Shown here: positions 43,561 to 55,875 of the stretch, piece after piece
Position numbering within the stretch: the first letter of the stretch is position 1
Layout of the letters: each line of letters begins with the position of its first letter
From: Zopfochytrium polystomum
Taxonomy: Eukaryota > Chytridiomycota > Chytridiomycetes > Chytridiales > Chytridiaceae
DNA length: 64,000 nucleotides
Direction: 5' to 3'
Assembly (NCBI GenBank): GCA_025765615.1
Contig: JAIVFJ010000050.1
Span: 186,001 to 250,000 of the forward strand
Translations under genes and position numbers: made by a program
The notes under the pieces: model-generated
Databases searched by the model: none
Seen by the model: the letters and a program-made list of their open reading frames with translations, nothing else
What the model was told of the DNA's origin: nothing

Positions 43561-45531
43561 ATGGGCGTGCTATCAAAGGCCCACGTCTCCCTCGTCTTCG
43601 ACGCCGACGCCTGGGCCGACGACGTGGCCTCGGCGACTCTGTCGTCGTCCTCACCGTCGTCGTCGTCGTCGTCGTCCAAGGCCGCCTCCACTGAATCCCC
43701 GACGACGCCAACGGCGGCCGCTGCCTCCAACCCCACCGGCGCTACCTCCTCGTTCCGCGCCCCGCACCTCTACCCGGTCTTTGAGTTCCTCGAGTCCCGC
43801 CAGCGCCCGCCCGCGCTGGGCGGCGGCCTCGAGGTGCAGCGTGCGTACCAAGAGTGGAAGGCCGCTGGCGGGACAGGCCCTGATGCATCTGGTGTGGGGC
43901 ACGTGCGCGGGCGGGTGGTGCTGGACGTGGAGGCTGGGTCGGTGGGGAGGGCGACTGTTCGGGTCGAGAGCGTGGTGGTGCGGTTTGTGCGGCGGGACCC
44001 AATGGCGATGGGCGCGCGCGAGGTATTGTACGAGGAGACGCTGTGGGCCGCTAAGGACCGCGGCGAAGAAGAGTTTGCGGGGAGGTAAGCGAGCATGGTG
44101 TGTGGGTGTAGAAGCTCGTCTGACCTTACCTCCATTTCATTTCACAACCACCCTCCATCGCACCTTTCAACAAAAGCACCTCATTCCCCTTTTCGCTTCC
44201 CATCCTCCCCAGCCTCAGCCCCACATTTACCGAGGTGCCAAAAGCGACGACGACGGCTGGGTTGGGGACCGGGCACGCTCGCGGCGCGCTGTACAGCGTG
44301 ATCGCGATCGTCAATCGTCCGCTCGTTCACGAGATTGAGACGGCGGCCGTCGTCTTTTTGCGGCACGCGGCGCCCCGCCAGGCGATTGATCGGACGCCGT
44401 TTGCCGTGCATAGGGGAACTATTGCTGGGGGTATGTGTGTGCGTGAAGCTGCGTGGGTGAATGGGTGGGTGGGGTTGGGTGGCTGAGCTCTGCGTTCTAT
44501 CTCCCACCGCCATTGCTATTTGTGCTCACCCCCCGCCCCACCTCCCACCAGGCATGGTCGCTTATAAAATCACCGCCCCGCGCGTGGTCGCGGCGTCCGC
44601 AACCGCAACATTCCCAGTGGTCGTGCGGCTCTTTACGGCGGCTGCGCGGGGATCTTCGCCGTGGACGGCGACGGGCAAGACGTCCGAGTGGTTCGGGGCA
44701 ACCCCGGCGTGGGCGCGGTACTTGGCGGGGAAGGCGGAGGCGCGGAAGGACCTGGCCTGGCTGACCACGGACTTGAGCCCGTCCAAGCGCGGGCCGGTGC
44801 GCGAGTGCGTTATTGACGGCGGCGGCCGACGCGGCGGTCGCGGCGCGGAGGCGGTGGTGATTGTGATGCGTGACGGTGGGGTGCGGACGGATGAGGCAAA
44901 CGGGGAAGTTCACCGATACGACCAATCCCGTCAACAGTCGTCCGACGGACTGGAAGACATACCGGTAGAATCCGACGACGAGCCGCCATTGTACTCCTCT
45001 GTCGCATTCGGCGATGCCAAGGAACGCGGCGGCGGCGGTTTCGGTGACGAGGAGGATAACGACGCCGGGACGCTATTTGAGGGACCGGCAGTGTTGGCGC
45101 GGGGCGGCGGCGGTCACGGCGACGGTCGTAGTACTTCTGGCGGCGACGCCGACGGGGACGCGGCGTGGGCCGCGTCTGTGCTAGGTGTGGGCGGCGGGAC
45201 TACTGCGGCAACGGCAGTTTTAAGCGGGGAAGCGACACTGCATCTGGGCACGGCAGGGTTACGTGGCGACTGGTGCGACGGCGAGTTTTACCTGGCGCAT
45301 TACGCCGACATTACACTGGCGCCTGCTGCTGCGGAAGCGGCGGCTGGCGGCCGACGGCGATGGCTGGTGCCTAAAAGCGAGCATGGCGAGACGGTTCATG
45401 TTCCCTTTCGCGTGGTGTACGCAGCCGATGGCGACCACGCAGCTGGGTGGGTGCTACCGGACGAGTGGGATGAGTGGCCGTGGCGCCGAATTGAAGCAAT
45501 GGAGGGCTACAAACCACTTTGGAGGAAATAG
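43561..45531 (+). CDS. arrestin-like protein, copy A
   Basis: Exons 43561-44084, 44213-44430, 44552-45531; 573 aa. After MGVLSKAHVSLVFDADAW and a Ser/Thr/Ala linker, a beta-sandwich typical of arrestin N-domains follows. It shows VRGRVVLDVEAGSVGRATVR, VRFVRRDPM, EVLYEETLW and then LSPTFTEVPKATTTAGLGTG with YSVIAIVNRPLVHEIETAAV. Exon 3 starts VAYKITAPRVVAASATATF, which could open the second sandwich. Acidic Gly-rich segments interrupt the C-terminal half, and the end is WDEWPWRRIEAMEGYKPLWRK. Alpha-arrestins link membrane cargo to ubiquitin ligases; no PPxY motif was noticed, so that role is uncertain. Family assignment is by pattern only. Confidence 0.6.
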
Positions 45532-46228
45532 GCATGCGTGCGCTCTTCAATGTCGGAATTCCGCTCCGCTGTCGGTGCTGCCTGGAAGCAGGCAGCAAAA
45601 TGGGTGCTTGGCCTTGGGGCGGGTGAGGGGCAGCACTGGGAAAACGTGATCTCGAAGTGAGAGTTTGAGACAACCGAGTTTTGCTTTTTACTTGCGTGGT
45701 GACACGTAATGATTGCGGCCCGATGCACTTTATTCGCCAGAAGAAAAAAAAATGATCATGAGCAGACCCTTGACAGCTGAGCCGAAACCGATAATTTTCT
45801 GCATGCGTGGGGTTACCCTTGAACCGAATAGAAAGTTGCCCCATTCTCCATTCGGACTGCCCAAATCCCAACAAAGACGTCGGGTTTTCTTCCGGTCTTC
45901 AGTTTTTAGTCCTGCTCGAATCACGGGCGCACCCGCCGCCCCGCGTGACGCTTGGCCATGACGCAAGCAACCCGTGACATCCGTCCGCCTGGGCTTTGGG
46001 TTTGCCCAGTGTGCCGGGTGTCTTTCTCGCCTGCTGAATTCACCTTCCGTTTTTGGGCGGCAGACACAACGGAAAAGGAAAAAAGAAACTGCCGCAACCG
46101 CCCAGTATTCATGCAGACATATTTAAAATAGACCGGCGACACGAAAAAAAAAAAAAAAAAGAAAAAGAAAAAGAAACTCCAAAGAAAAAAACCCATTCAA
46201 ATCAAATCAATCACAAATCGAATCGAAT

Positions 46229-48031
46229 ATGGGCGTTCTATCAAAGACCCGTGTATCCCTCGTCTTCGACGCCGACGCCTGGGTCGATGACATGGTCTCG
46301 CCGGCTCCGTCATCGTCGCTGTCATCGTCGTCGTCGTCGTCGCCTTCCAAAATCGCCTCTGCTGCAACCCCGACCACGCCGATGACCTCCACCCCCGCTG
46401 GCGCCTCCTCGACTTCTCGCTCTCCGCACCTGTACCCCGTCTTTGAGTTCCCCGAGTCCCGCCAACGCCCGCCTGCCCTGGGCGGCGGCCTCGAGGTGCG
46501 GCGTGCCTACGAAGAGTGGAAGGCTGCTAGCGGGGGCCCTGACGCCTTTGGCGTCGGGCGCGTGCGGGGACGGGTGGTGCTGGACGTGGAGGCTGGGTCG
46601 GTGGGGAGGGCGACTGTCCGGGTCGAGAGCGTGGTGGTGCGGCTTGTGCGGCGGGACCCAATGGAGGTGGGCGTGCGGGAGGTATTGTACGAGGAGACGC
46701 TGTGGGCCGCCAAGGACCGCGGCGAAGAGGAGTTTGCGGGGAGGTAAGCGAGCATGATGTGTGTGGGGGTAGAAGTTAGACTAACCTTAAGTCCATTTCA
46801 TTTCACAACCACCCTCTATCACACCTTTCAACAAAAGCACCTCGTTCCCCTTTTCGCTTCCCATCCTCCCCAGCCTCAGCCCCACATTCACCGAGGTGCC
46901 GAAAGCGACGACGGCGGCTGCGTTGGGGACCGGGCACGCTCGCGGCGCATTGTACAGCGTGATCGCGATCGTCAATCGTCCGCTCGTTCGCGAGATTGAC
47001 ACGGCGGCCATCGTCTTCTTGCGGCACGCGGCTCCTCGCAACGCGATTGATCGGACGCCATTCGCCGTGCATAGGGGCACCATCGCTGGAGGTAGTATTG
47101 GCGGATGGAGTGTGTGTGTTTGTTTGCGTGTCCGTGTGTAAGTACTAATGAACCGCGCCCATCAGGCGCGATCGCATACACAATCGCCATCCCGCGAGTG
47201 GTCGCGGCGTCCGCAACCTCGACGTTCCTGGTCGTCGTACGACTCTTTGCGACCTCCCAGTCTGTCGGCGGCGCGTGGACGGCGACGGGCAAGACGTCCG
47301 AGTGGTTCGGCGCGAGCCCGGCGTGGTTGCGGCACTTGAAGGGGAAGGCGGAGGCACGGAAGGACATGGAAGTGTACACCAGGGACTTGACCGCGGCCAA
47401 GGACGGTCCGGTGCGCGAGTGCGTTGCTGACGGCGGCGGGCGCCGGGGTCGCGGCGCGGGGGCGGTGGTGATTGTGATACGTGCGGGCGACGGGACGGGG
47501 CCGGAACAGGCTAGCGGTGAAGAGGAAGGCCTCGGCGGCGGCGAGGACATCGCGGATGGGGAGGCGGATGAGGACGTCGAGACGCTGTTTGGCGGTCTTG
47601 GCCGCGGGACAGGTGGCGGCGACGCCGACGGCGATGCTGTTTGGGCCGCGTCGGTGCTGGGTGTCGGCGGCGAGACTGCCGCTGCAACGGCGATTTGGAG
47701 CGGGGAAGCGACGCTGCAGCTCGGTACGGCGGGGTTACGCGGCGACTGGTGCGACGGCGAGTTTTACCTGGCGCATTGCGCGGAGATTGCACTGGCGCCT
47801 GCCGCTGCTGCTGGTGCGGCACCGGCGGCTGGTGGACGGCGGCGATGGCTTGCGCCGCCGCGCGGTAAGGGCGAGCAGGGCGAGACGGTGCGTGTTCCTT
47901 TCCGCGTGGTGTATGCCGCCGAGGGCGACCACGCAGCAGGGTGGGTACTACCGGCAGAGTGGGATGAGTGGCCGTGGAGACGTATCGAAGCAATGGAGGG
48001 CTACAAACCGCTTTGGATGGGCAGGAAGTAG
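46229..48031 (+). CDS. arrestin-like protein, copy B
   Basis: Exons 46229-46743, 46874-47091, 47166-48031; 532 aa. Same architecture and intron positions as copy A and very similar in exons 1 and 2 (VRGRVVLDVEAGSVGRATVR; YSVIAIVNRPLVREIDTAAI). It is about 40 aa shorter, mostly in the acidic/Gly-rich part of exon 3. The same C-terminal cap is present (EWPWRRIEAMEGYKPLWMG). Both copies are open, so both are probably functional and diverging. Second-sandwich start: IAYTIAIPRVVAASATSTF. Confidence 0.6.
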
Positions 48032-48203
48032 CGCAGGCTCTTTTCTTCGCTTTCCTCTTCCAGAGTTGCTTGTTCGCCACCAAAACCAATCGTAGCCGCC
48101 TCATTAAATGCCAGCCTTTCTGACTTCATAGCCCTTTGAATAAAGCAAAAAGCCCAACCACGTAATCGAGCCCCATTCATGGTAGTTTGGACAACATACG
48201 AGC

Positions 48204-49281
48204 TCAAGACCGCTGTCTTTCCACCAGTGGTAAACAGAAATGCTCCGATTTACTCGCATGAACGATTGTGCTGAGTGTGTACCTCAGCTCGAACCCGCTG
48301 TCCTTCCACCATTCCAGAACTGAAAGCTTTCCCAGGCGGCTCGCATTGTCAACTGCGCTGTGACTATACTTGAGCTGCAATCCACTGTCCTTCCACCACT
48401 GAAGTACTGACCATCCCACCCTCACTCGCCTTGTCCATGGCCAAACAGGTGTACTTGAGCTCCAAACCACTGTCTTTCCACTCCATCGCCGCATCCAAAC
48501 TCGCCATTATATCCGCGGTGTAAGACATCCCAGTCTACTTGACTTTCACCAGTCCAAAACCGGGAAATCGAGATAGAAACTCGCCGTCCTGATCGCATCT
48601 CCCATATATTCCAGGTTCAGCTCAAGACCGCTAGTACCCACCACTCCAAGACATCCAGTTTGGGCCGGCTGCTTGCGTTCACCATCGCGCGCAAGATATT
48701 GGAGCTCGAACTCGGACTCTTCCCACCAGTGGAGAACGGTGGGATCCTCCGGCGTCGTCCATCGCAGACTTGCTGCACGCGGCATTGAGGTCTTTCTCTT
48801 TGCACAGATCAAGAGTGGGCGAGTTTCTGAGTCTGCAGTGTGTTTGCATCGAACCCCATCTCCAGCCCGCTGTCAATCCACCAGCGCAGGACGTCGCGCG
48901 CAAAGCGTTCCATTTCAAGGAGCACCTCCAACAGTTTCGGCCGATACAGCTCGCGAAACTTGGCCGCCGGGAGGCGGTTTCGGAGGAAGTCGAACAGATC
49001 CATTTCTCGCCAATTCTTTGGGATGTAGAAGATGTCGGGCTTGATCAGCGTCATGGCGCGGGCCTGGACGTCGTGCAGACGGCAGAGTGTGGCGAAGAGG
49101 TACGCAGTTTGCGGCGGACAAAGGCACAGATGATGGCGCCGACAACGAGTACGCGAGGAATGATGATGTTTGCCATATCTGGACATAAGTTGTTTGGATC
49201 AGTTTGGCGCAGCCACACGTTGCCAATGTCTTCAACTCGTTCATTGACTGACGGAGGGCCATTTTGAAAAGAACGTAACAA
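48204..49281 (-). pseudogene. WWKDSGL repeat gene, degenerate
   Basis: Minus-strand relic with several frame changes. The 5' end at about 49190-48810 carries LVVGAIICAFVRRKLRT, then (frame change) YLFATLCRLHDVQARAM, LFDFLRNRLPA and VLRWWIDSGLEMGFD. The middle, about 48810-48546, has VLHWWEESEFELQYL and LELNLEYMGDAIR. The 3' part (48494-48204) has VLQWWKDSGLQLKYSHSAV and VLEWWKDSGFELRYT. The stop-bounded pieces cannot form one protein. It lies in tandem with the related copy at 49487-50364. Confidence 0.65.
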
Positions 49282-49486
49282 TGAGGAAGAGGAAGGCCGA
49301 AGAGCTCAAGAAAAAATAGGAAAAGGACTAACCAGCTCTTTGGAAAGAATTGAAGGCAGCTAGCATTTTGCAAGTGATGGTGCTGGTAACAGTTTTGTGT
49401 AAAGACAAACACAAGACCTACAGACGCCAAGATCAACCTCCCACCACCACCACCTTCAGTAGTGTACACCACAGCAGCCCAATCCA

Positions 49487-50364
49487 TCAATCAGCCAGCA
49501 TAGCAAATTCTTTCATGCACTTGCCGCGACATGAGTTGTCGATTGCGGCGCTGCTGTATTTGAGCGGCAGGCCGCTCTTCTTCCACCACTGCAGGGCTTC
49601 GACGCGGCCGAGTTCGCTGGCCTTGTCAATGGCAGCCTCGGTGTATTTTGGCACCAAGCTGCTACCTTTCCACCACTCCAGCACTGCAATGTGCCCACAT
49701 GAACTCGCCGCATCCATCGCTTCCGCAGTGCAAGGCATATCGGGCCCGCATTCTGCTCGCCACCACTCCAAGACGTCGAGGCGCTGTTGTTTGCTCGCTG
49801 TTTGGACTGCCCGCGCTGTTCCGTCCAAGTTCAGCGGGAGTCCGCTGCTCCGCCACCACTCCAGCACACCAGTGCCAGCGCGTTCGCTCGCGTACTCCAA
49901 TGCTTTCGCAGAGTATCTGAGCTCGAAGCCCGAGTCCTTCCACCACTGCAACACGTCGGGATCCCGTTCGTCGTCGATCGCATTCTCCCAACACTCGGCG
50001 ATGAACCCGTTTTCTTTACACCACTGCAGAAGCACTACCGATCGCAGCCCACCCACCAGCCAGCGCCGATCAAACGGAAGCTCCAGCTGGCTGTCGACCC
50101 ACCACTGAAGGATGCTGATTCGGTTGTTGTACACGAGCGATCGAATCGTGCCGGATGAGTAGAGACTGCGGAACAGAGGTGGAATCGGAGGAACTCCAAG
50201 AGACCGACGTCCTCATGCCAGCACGCCCACTGGACGGGGATTGACCTGATCTTGAGGGGCGTGTGTGTCTGAACGTCGTGCAGCCGGAAGAGGGTGGCGA
50301 ACTGGTACTTTGACTTGGGATGGTCGACGAACAGGCAGATCTTGTCGGAGACGGTGGCGGCCAT
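49487..50364 (-). pseudogene. WWKDSGL repeat gene with one frameshift
   Basis: ATG 50364 (minus) opens MAATVSDKICLFVDHPKSKY, FATLFRLHDVQTHTPLKIR and VGLLEFLRFH. At about 50165-50190 the family sequence switches frame to FRSLYSSGTIRSLV, then ISILQWWVDSQLELPF, VVLLQWCKENGFI, VLQWWKDSGFELRY, VLEWWRSSGLPL, VLEWWRAECG, VLEWWKGSSLVP and ALQWWKKSGLPLKY, ending at 49487. One single-base indel would restore it, so it is a young lesion, a population variant or a sequence error. About 290 codons. This subfamily (LHDVQ N-terminus) is shared with 48204-49281. Confidence 0.7.
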
Positions 50365-50828
50365 TTTTGGCGGGTGCTTATTTTCGACGTGTTCGCATTG
50401 AACCCCATCTGATTCGGCTCCTGCGCTTACGCCAAACAGAAGGCTCTGTGCAATCAGTTTTATTACATTCATTCAGTGATCCACTTTTCGAACCAACTCC
50501 TCAACTCAGGATTTTCCATCAGCTCTCAGTGGGTCGACACGGAACATTCAACAAAGTCAGTTTCGGGCCGCCATCTTTCCACCAGTCCAAACTCCGATCC
50601 ACACCCCGATTGAAGGCGTCTAGGACAGCATTCTTCAGACGAATTGTGCTTGTTGGATTAGCCCAAATTTGGAAAGTGTGTTTTATCTTTGCTTTTTTTG
50701 CATATAAGCGCGGTAGCCACTGAAGCCTAAAAAGGAAATGGCGCAGCGGTGGTTTGGCTCGCAACAAGCCACACGCAGCCAAACAGCAAACAACGGAAAA
50801 ACATGCTGTTTGGTTTTGGAAGGGGAAA

Positions 50829-50845
50829 ACACAGAGAGAGAGAGC

Positions 50846-50902
<57 letters not shown>
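50829..50902. repeat. (GA)n microsatellite
   Basis: A GA tract of about 70 bases, about 95 bases upstream of the subtilisin gene ATG at 50995. Confidence 0.9.
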
Positions 50903-50903
<1 letters not shown>

Positions 50904-50994
50904 GGCTAGGAGAGAAGCGGAAATGTTACAGCATAAAAGCGGGTGTGGAAGTACCTTATTAATAATCTATAACAGTCCCTACTGGTGAGCGGAG

Positions 50995-53813
50995 ATGGTC
51001 AGCCTCGCTATCCTCGCAACGGCGGCGGCAGGATTGGCTGCGGCGGCGGCTGTAACCGTCGACGCCCTTTCCCACGCCGAGAACACCGGCACTTTCCTGC
51101 ATATGGCCATGGTAGAGTTTCCCACTGGCAACGGTTGCAGTTTCCAAGCCGACAACATCGTCAACCATCTCAAAGAAAGAGGGTACCGCCCAACCATTCG
51201 CACCGTCACCAACACCAACCTGTTTTGCGGAGTCTCTTTCTCGCTGGCAAACACGAGACGCAACGGTATTGTCGTGCTGCTCTTCAAAGTCGCCCCTCCA
51301 GACGTACTGATGAGCCACAAACAGCCACACACTCGGTCAAAGACCTCGATGGCACGCTTAGCGTGTCTCCGGTCCAAAACCGGCAAAAGGCCACGATCGC
51401 GGGGTCTTCCGAGTCGACGGCACACCCCGAGGCGATTCACACTCTCACTGGTGTGGACAAGGCGCGAAGCGAGCTGGGGCTCACGGGCAAGGGGATCACC
51501 GTCGCCGTCATCGACACTGGCGCCTACTACAAGCACCCGGCCCTCGGCGGATGCTTTGGCCCCGGCTGCAAAATCGTCAAGGGGTACGACTTTGTCGGCA
51601 ACAACTACACTGGCTCTTCCGACACAATCGTGCCCGACTCGGACCCTCTCGACGACTGCAGCGACGAAAGCCACGGAACCCACGTCATAGGAATCGTCGC
51701 GGGCGACGCTCGCAACATTACCCAACCCGGATTCGTTCCCCTGTTCCCTTGGAGTGGTGTCGCGCCCGACGCCAGCATTGCGGCGTACCGCGTCTTTGGT
51801 TGCAACGGTTCGACTGGGAGTGATGTCGTCGCCGCGGCGATTTACAGAGCTGCCGACGAAGGAGCGGATATCATCAACATGTCGTAAGTGGCGATGGTCC
51901 TTCGTTTCGTTATTACCGCATCTAAAGTCCAAAAATTTAGCTTAGGTTTCGGTCCGAGCTTCTCAGATGACATCGACGCCGTCGCCGTCGATCGCGTGAG
52001 CAAGAACGGCGTATTGGTATTCGTATCGGCCGGAAACGACGGGGACGCCGGACTCTTTGCGGTGTCCAGCCCCGCCGTCGCGCAGAACGGTTTCGGCGTC
52101 GCGGCGGTGGAAAACGTCGAGACCGTTCAGTTCCAGCTCAAAGTTGGGGACCAGGTGTTTCCGTGGAGCCCCGGGCTTAACGGCTCCTTTGCCTCACGGC
52201 AAACGCTGGATATTTTCATCAACAATCCGAACGCGGTCGCGCAGAATGTCCACGACGACGGCTGCACGACGGTCAATGCGGGAGCAGCAGGAAAGGCCGT
52301 CTTGCTTCGCTGGGGTTCAGGGTGCAAGTCGTTCGCCCGTTGCACGGTGGCCCAGCAGGCCGGCGCCACTGCTTGCATAATCTACTCGGACGATGACACC
52401 TTAATCTCGGTAGCGGGTGGAGACATCCCGACTGCCTCAACCAGCCGGGAAGCGGGAGGCGCCATCCTCACAAACCCCAATGTGCCGGTCATCATCACCA
52501 AGGACGACATGGTGTTCCCCAATACGCCAGTCGGGACGGTGTCCACATTCTCGTCGGGAGGTTTGGACCCCGAACTTCACATGAAACCGGACTTTGGGGC
52601 GATCGGAGGACGAGTCTACTCAAGCATCTCTCCACACGCCGCCGAAGTTCAAGGCTTCAACGGACCCTACGCGACTTACGACGGTACATCCATGGCCAGC
52701 CCGTACGCCGCTGGGATTGCCGCCCTCCTGCTGCAGAAGCGGGGAAAGATGTCGTTCGACGACGTGAAAACGGTCCTTCAAAACAACGCTGTTCCCATGA
52801 AGCAGTTCAAGACCGAAAACGTTGATACAGTTGCGCTACAAGGCGCCGGTCTCCTCAACATTTACAATGCTGCAACAGCCAAGACTATCGTCACACCTTC
52901 TTTCCTCGCCCTCAACGACTCGCAATACGGCCGCAAGGACCACTTTGTGACGATCAAAAACAATTACGGCAAGCCCGTTTCGTACACTGTCAAGCACGTG
53001 GGAGCCCTAACAGCCAACCCTTTTGACGGTGTCAGCGACTTTGTGCAGCTGAAAACAGTTTTTACTTCAAACTACGCGTCTCTTGGCTTTGGCAACAAGC
53101 AAGAGGCCGTCTTAACCACCGTAGTGGCCGCAAACGCGTCTTACCAGGTCAACGTCAAGGTGACTCCGCCGGCATCGGCAGATCCGTCCCGGTTCCCTCT
53201 GTACTCTGGCTACATCGCCATCACCAACAACGTCGACACCTCGACCGTGCACGTCCCATACGTCGGCATGGTCGGCAACTGGATGGACTCGCCGATCTAC
53301 GCCGTCCGCTACCCCGACGGTGTGGACCGCGGCGCCGGCTTCTACACCACCAACGGGTCCGCCATCGTCGCCGGGTCCACCGTCAACGTCACCGAAGGCA
53401 ACATCATGCTGTTCTCGTCCTTTGCCGGGTCGACGCGCAACGGCATCGCCGAAGTCGTCTACACGGGGACGGACGCCGCCGTCAAGGACGCGCTGAAAAA
53501 GATTGGACTCAAGCACAGCAAGAGCCAGGGTATCCCGGTGATTCGCGTCGAGAACAACGGGACGTTGGCGGGGGCGTACTTCGGTCAGGCGCCGCGAAAC
53601 AGCGCGATGGACGCGCAAAGCATTCATCCCCCGGTTGCGTATTACTGGGGTGGGGATGTTATACCCGACACGACGGCGGAGGACGCAGTGCTGCTTCCCC
53701 CCGGAGAGTACAAACTCCGGCTGAAGGGACTCAAGCACTTTAAACCCCCTGGGTACGAAGGCGATCAGCACTTCCAAATTATAGAGACTGCGTCATTCCA
53801 TCTCGTTTACTAG
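50995..53813 (+). CDS. secreted subtilisin-like serine protease (S8) with PA domain
   Basis: Three exons, 50995-51265, 51325-51883 and 51941-53813; phases close and give 900 aa. Signal peptide MVSLAILATAAAGLAAAAAV. A propeptide of about 110 aa follows (LHMAMVEFPTG, DNIVNHLKERGYRPTIR). Catalytic triad: Asp154 (VAVIDTG), His207 (SHGTHVIGIVAGD) and Ser527 (GTSMASPYAAG). A protease-associated (PA) domain is inserted at about residues 340-430. The C-terminal Ig/Fn3-like region (FVTIKNNYGKPVSYTVKH) resembles large fungal and bacterial extracellular subtilases of the Vpr/C5a-peptidase type. Likely role: extracellular protein digestion. Intron 1 (GTATTG donor) is the weakest join but is needed to keep the frame; its 59-bp length and CTGAT branch site fit. 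Confidence 0.92.
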
Positions 53814-53869
53814 ACGCAACTATTACCCATTTTACTCTCGTCCATAAAAAAGAGCTCAAAATAAATTTT

Positions 53870-54160
53870 CTAGAAAAGTATTGAGATCATAGTCCTTTGA
53901 AGTTGCAAAATTGATCGGCGAAGGACTAGTCTGAAGGAGATTCTCGGCAAAGTTTCAAGACGGATCCGAAACAGTGGGGCGGCCTGGGGGCCGGTGGTAA
54001 AGAAAGACAAGCGACGGACGAAGGCGCAGATGATGATGCCGACAACGGTGTTGTGTGTTGAAATTGGCAGAGCGCTGCCGTTCTCATCCCGACGACAACC
54101 ATCGCGTCCAGCTGGCTGCCTACCCCTTGTCACAATCACTGTGCAGCAAGAGCTCGTCAA
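53870..54160 (-). pseudogene. N-terminal relic of a WWKDSGL-family gene
   Basis: Minus-strand piece reading VVGIIICAFVRRLSFF. Its DNA over about 35 bases closely matches the LVVGAIICAFVRRKLRT part of the relic at 48204-49281. No repeats follow. A detached N-terminus is the simplest reading. Confidence 0.35.
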
Positions 54161-55138
54161 CGGGTTGGTTTCTTTCCCAGTTCTGCCAGACCCCCCAGTC
54201 CACCACCACCTGCATGCGTTCTTCTTTTTATTGAATTGAATTCTTCAGTCGCCTTTCTCAACAGGCGGTCCACTGGAGAAAGATTAGAGTGGTGGAACTT
54301 AGCCAGCTGGCAGATGTTGTCGGTGGCTGGGGAACGTACCATGGCTGCACCATTTTCTTCACACAACAGATAAAAACAAGAAGGCAAGGCCGTTCCCAGA
54401 GAGCCAGCTGTTAGCAAGGTGCGATCAGACTGCGATGTCGCCATACCTCCAGCATGTTGAAGCGAACTCGCCCGACGCTTTCGTTTTCGGCAATGGCAAA
54501 GTAGCTCAGAAGGGATCCGTGACCTAGATAAAGGGCATACGTGTCGCGGTGCTGGTTTTGAAGCCACTCGCTGCCAAGGAAAAGTCAACTAAGCGAGCAA
54601 TATGAATCGGTTACCTGACACTCACAATTTACTGGTATCTGCGTGGCCCGTCCCGACATACTTTGATTGCACTGGGCACAGTCAGCAGAGCGCATTACCA
54701 CGAAAAGCGGACAGCCCTTACGATGCTCCAGCTGGGACGAAACGTTCGCCATTCTGGCCCCTAGCCTGCCTTGTCAACTTGGGCTGCGGTTCTCGCTTGG
54801 AGGGATCAGCCACTGTCGAATGAGCAGCTCCGCTTGGTCACACTACCCCACAATCAAAGAACAGCGCAAGTGATGAACACCGAAGATCGACAAAGAAAGG
54901 AAAGGCCAACATGAGAGAAAGAACGGAACGCCGCCCGCAAAGCCGTGTGCACCGTCGACTACGTCTGCGTGTCTGGCCCGATCCATCGGGGTGGTGTGCG
55001 AGAACGACCACTCACCTAATTCCAACCACAAAAACCTTTTGGAGATAACTCTTCTTTGCCATCCCTGGTGAGTGTCGTGGGGCCTCTTTTCGTACGATCC
55101 TCGCAGTACTCTTTGTAGCTAAGCCTATTCGTCATTAG
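54161..55138. other. intergenic stretch
   Basis: No gene supported. Short frames on both strands are unrelated to known families. Confidence 0.45.
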
Positions 55139-55860
55139 GTATCACTCTTTGGACGGTCTCATACGCTTGACGTCTCGGTTCAAGTCGAACACAGTTACGG
55201 CCTGTACCAAGGAAACTTGCGGTTTACAGTTTCAACCCATCGCGCCGCTGCCTGCAAGACGGGTCAATTTCTCCGCGTCGCGGTGCCGGCTGTAAGCGCG
55301 CTCGAGTTCCACCCTTGGTTCGTGGTCCTTGCCTCAAATGACTTCGTTACGTTTCTGTTCGCCGAGAGCCGCGAAGCTCCAAACCAATGGACGGCGGAAG
55401 TTGCAGCGTACCTTGACGCAGCTTTTGACAACATTACGGCTGAGGGGAGCCCTTCACCATCTCGTGTTCACCTTCAGGGGCTTTTTGGCCTCCCTAGCCG
55501 TCTCGTCGTCGAGCACCGCCAGTAGGATTCCATTGTCTTCTACGTTGGCGGCACGGGGGTAGCTGGTCCTGGCTATCCTCCACCAGATCATCGCGTGCGC
55601 GCCCGTATCTCCACGCGCTGCTGAACCGGCACGTGACTGAGAACCTCGTCGCGGCGCAACATGCGAAAGGCGGAGGGCTGGCCAAGGTCGGTGTGTTTGT
55701 GTGCGGTCCCGAGCGCCTCACGGAGGACACGCTGCTGAGCGTCGCTCACTTTGAAAGGAGTTTGAAGTGTGCGGGTTGTGACGGAAGTGGAGTCGTTTGC
55801 TTTGTAAAAGTCGACGACTTGTTTGGACTCTCTCTTAAAAGGTCCATTGAATATGTAGAT
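55139..55860 (+). pseudogene. ferric reductase / NADPH oxidase-like fragment
   Basis: After an intact acceptor (CATTAG at 55138) one frame reads DVSVQVEHSYGLYQGNLRF, then GQFLRVAVPAVSALEFHPW and ASNDFVTFLFAES. This is the FAD-binding region of ferric reductases and NADPH oxidases, where HPFT is typical; here HPW replaces it. After a frame change, DSIVFYVGGTGVAGPG resembles the NADPH-binding VxGGxG loop, and after another, KVGVFVCGPERLTEDTL resembles the C-terminal CGP motif. Transmembrane haem-binding exons are absent and frames are broken, so it is a pseudogene fragment. Confidence 0.6.
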
Positions 55861-55875
55861 TGGCCTCGAAGCTCA

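Larger units (their letters stand above)
42960..48050 (+). repeat. tandem gene duplication (about 2.5 kb units)
   Basis: Two direct units, about 42960-45600 and 45680-48050, each holding an upstream region and a three-exon arrestin-like gene. Intron positions and many intron bases are conserved (for example the first intron ends CATCCTCCCCAG in both). Confidence 0.8.
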
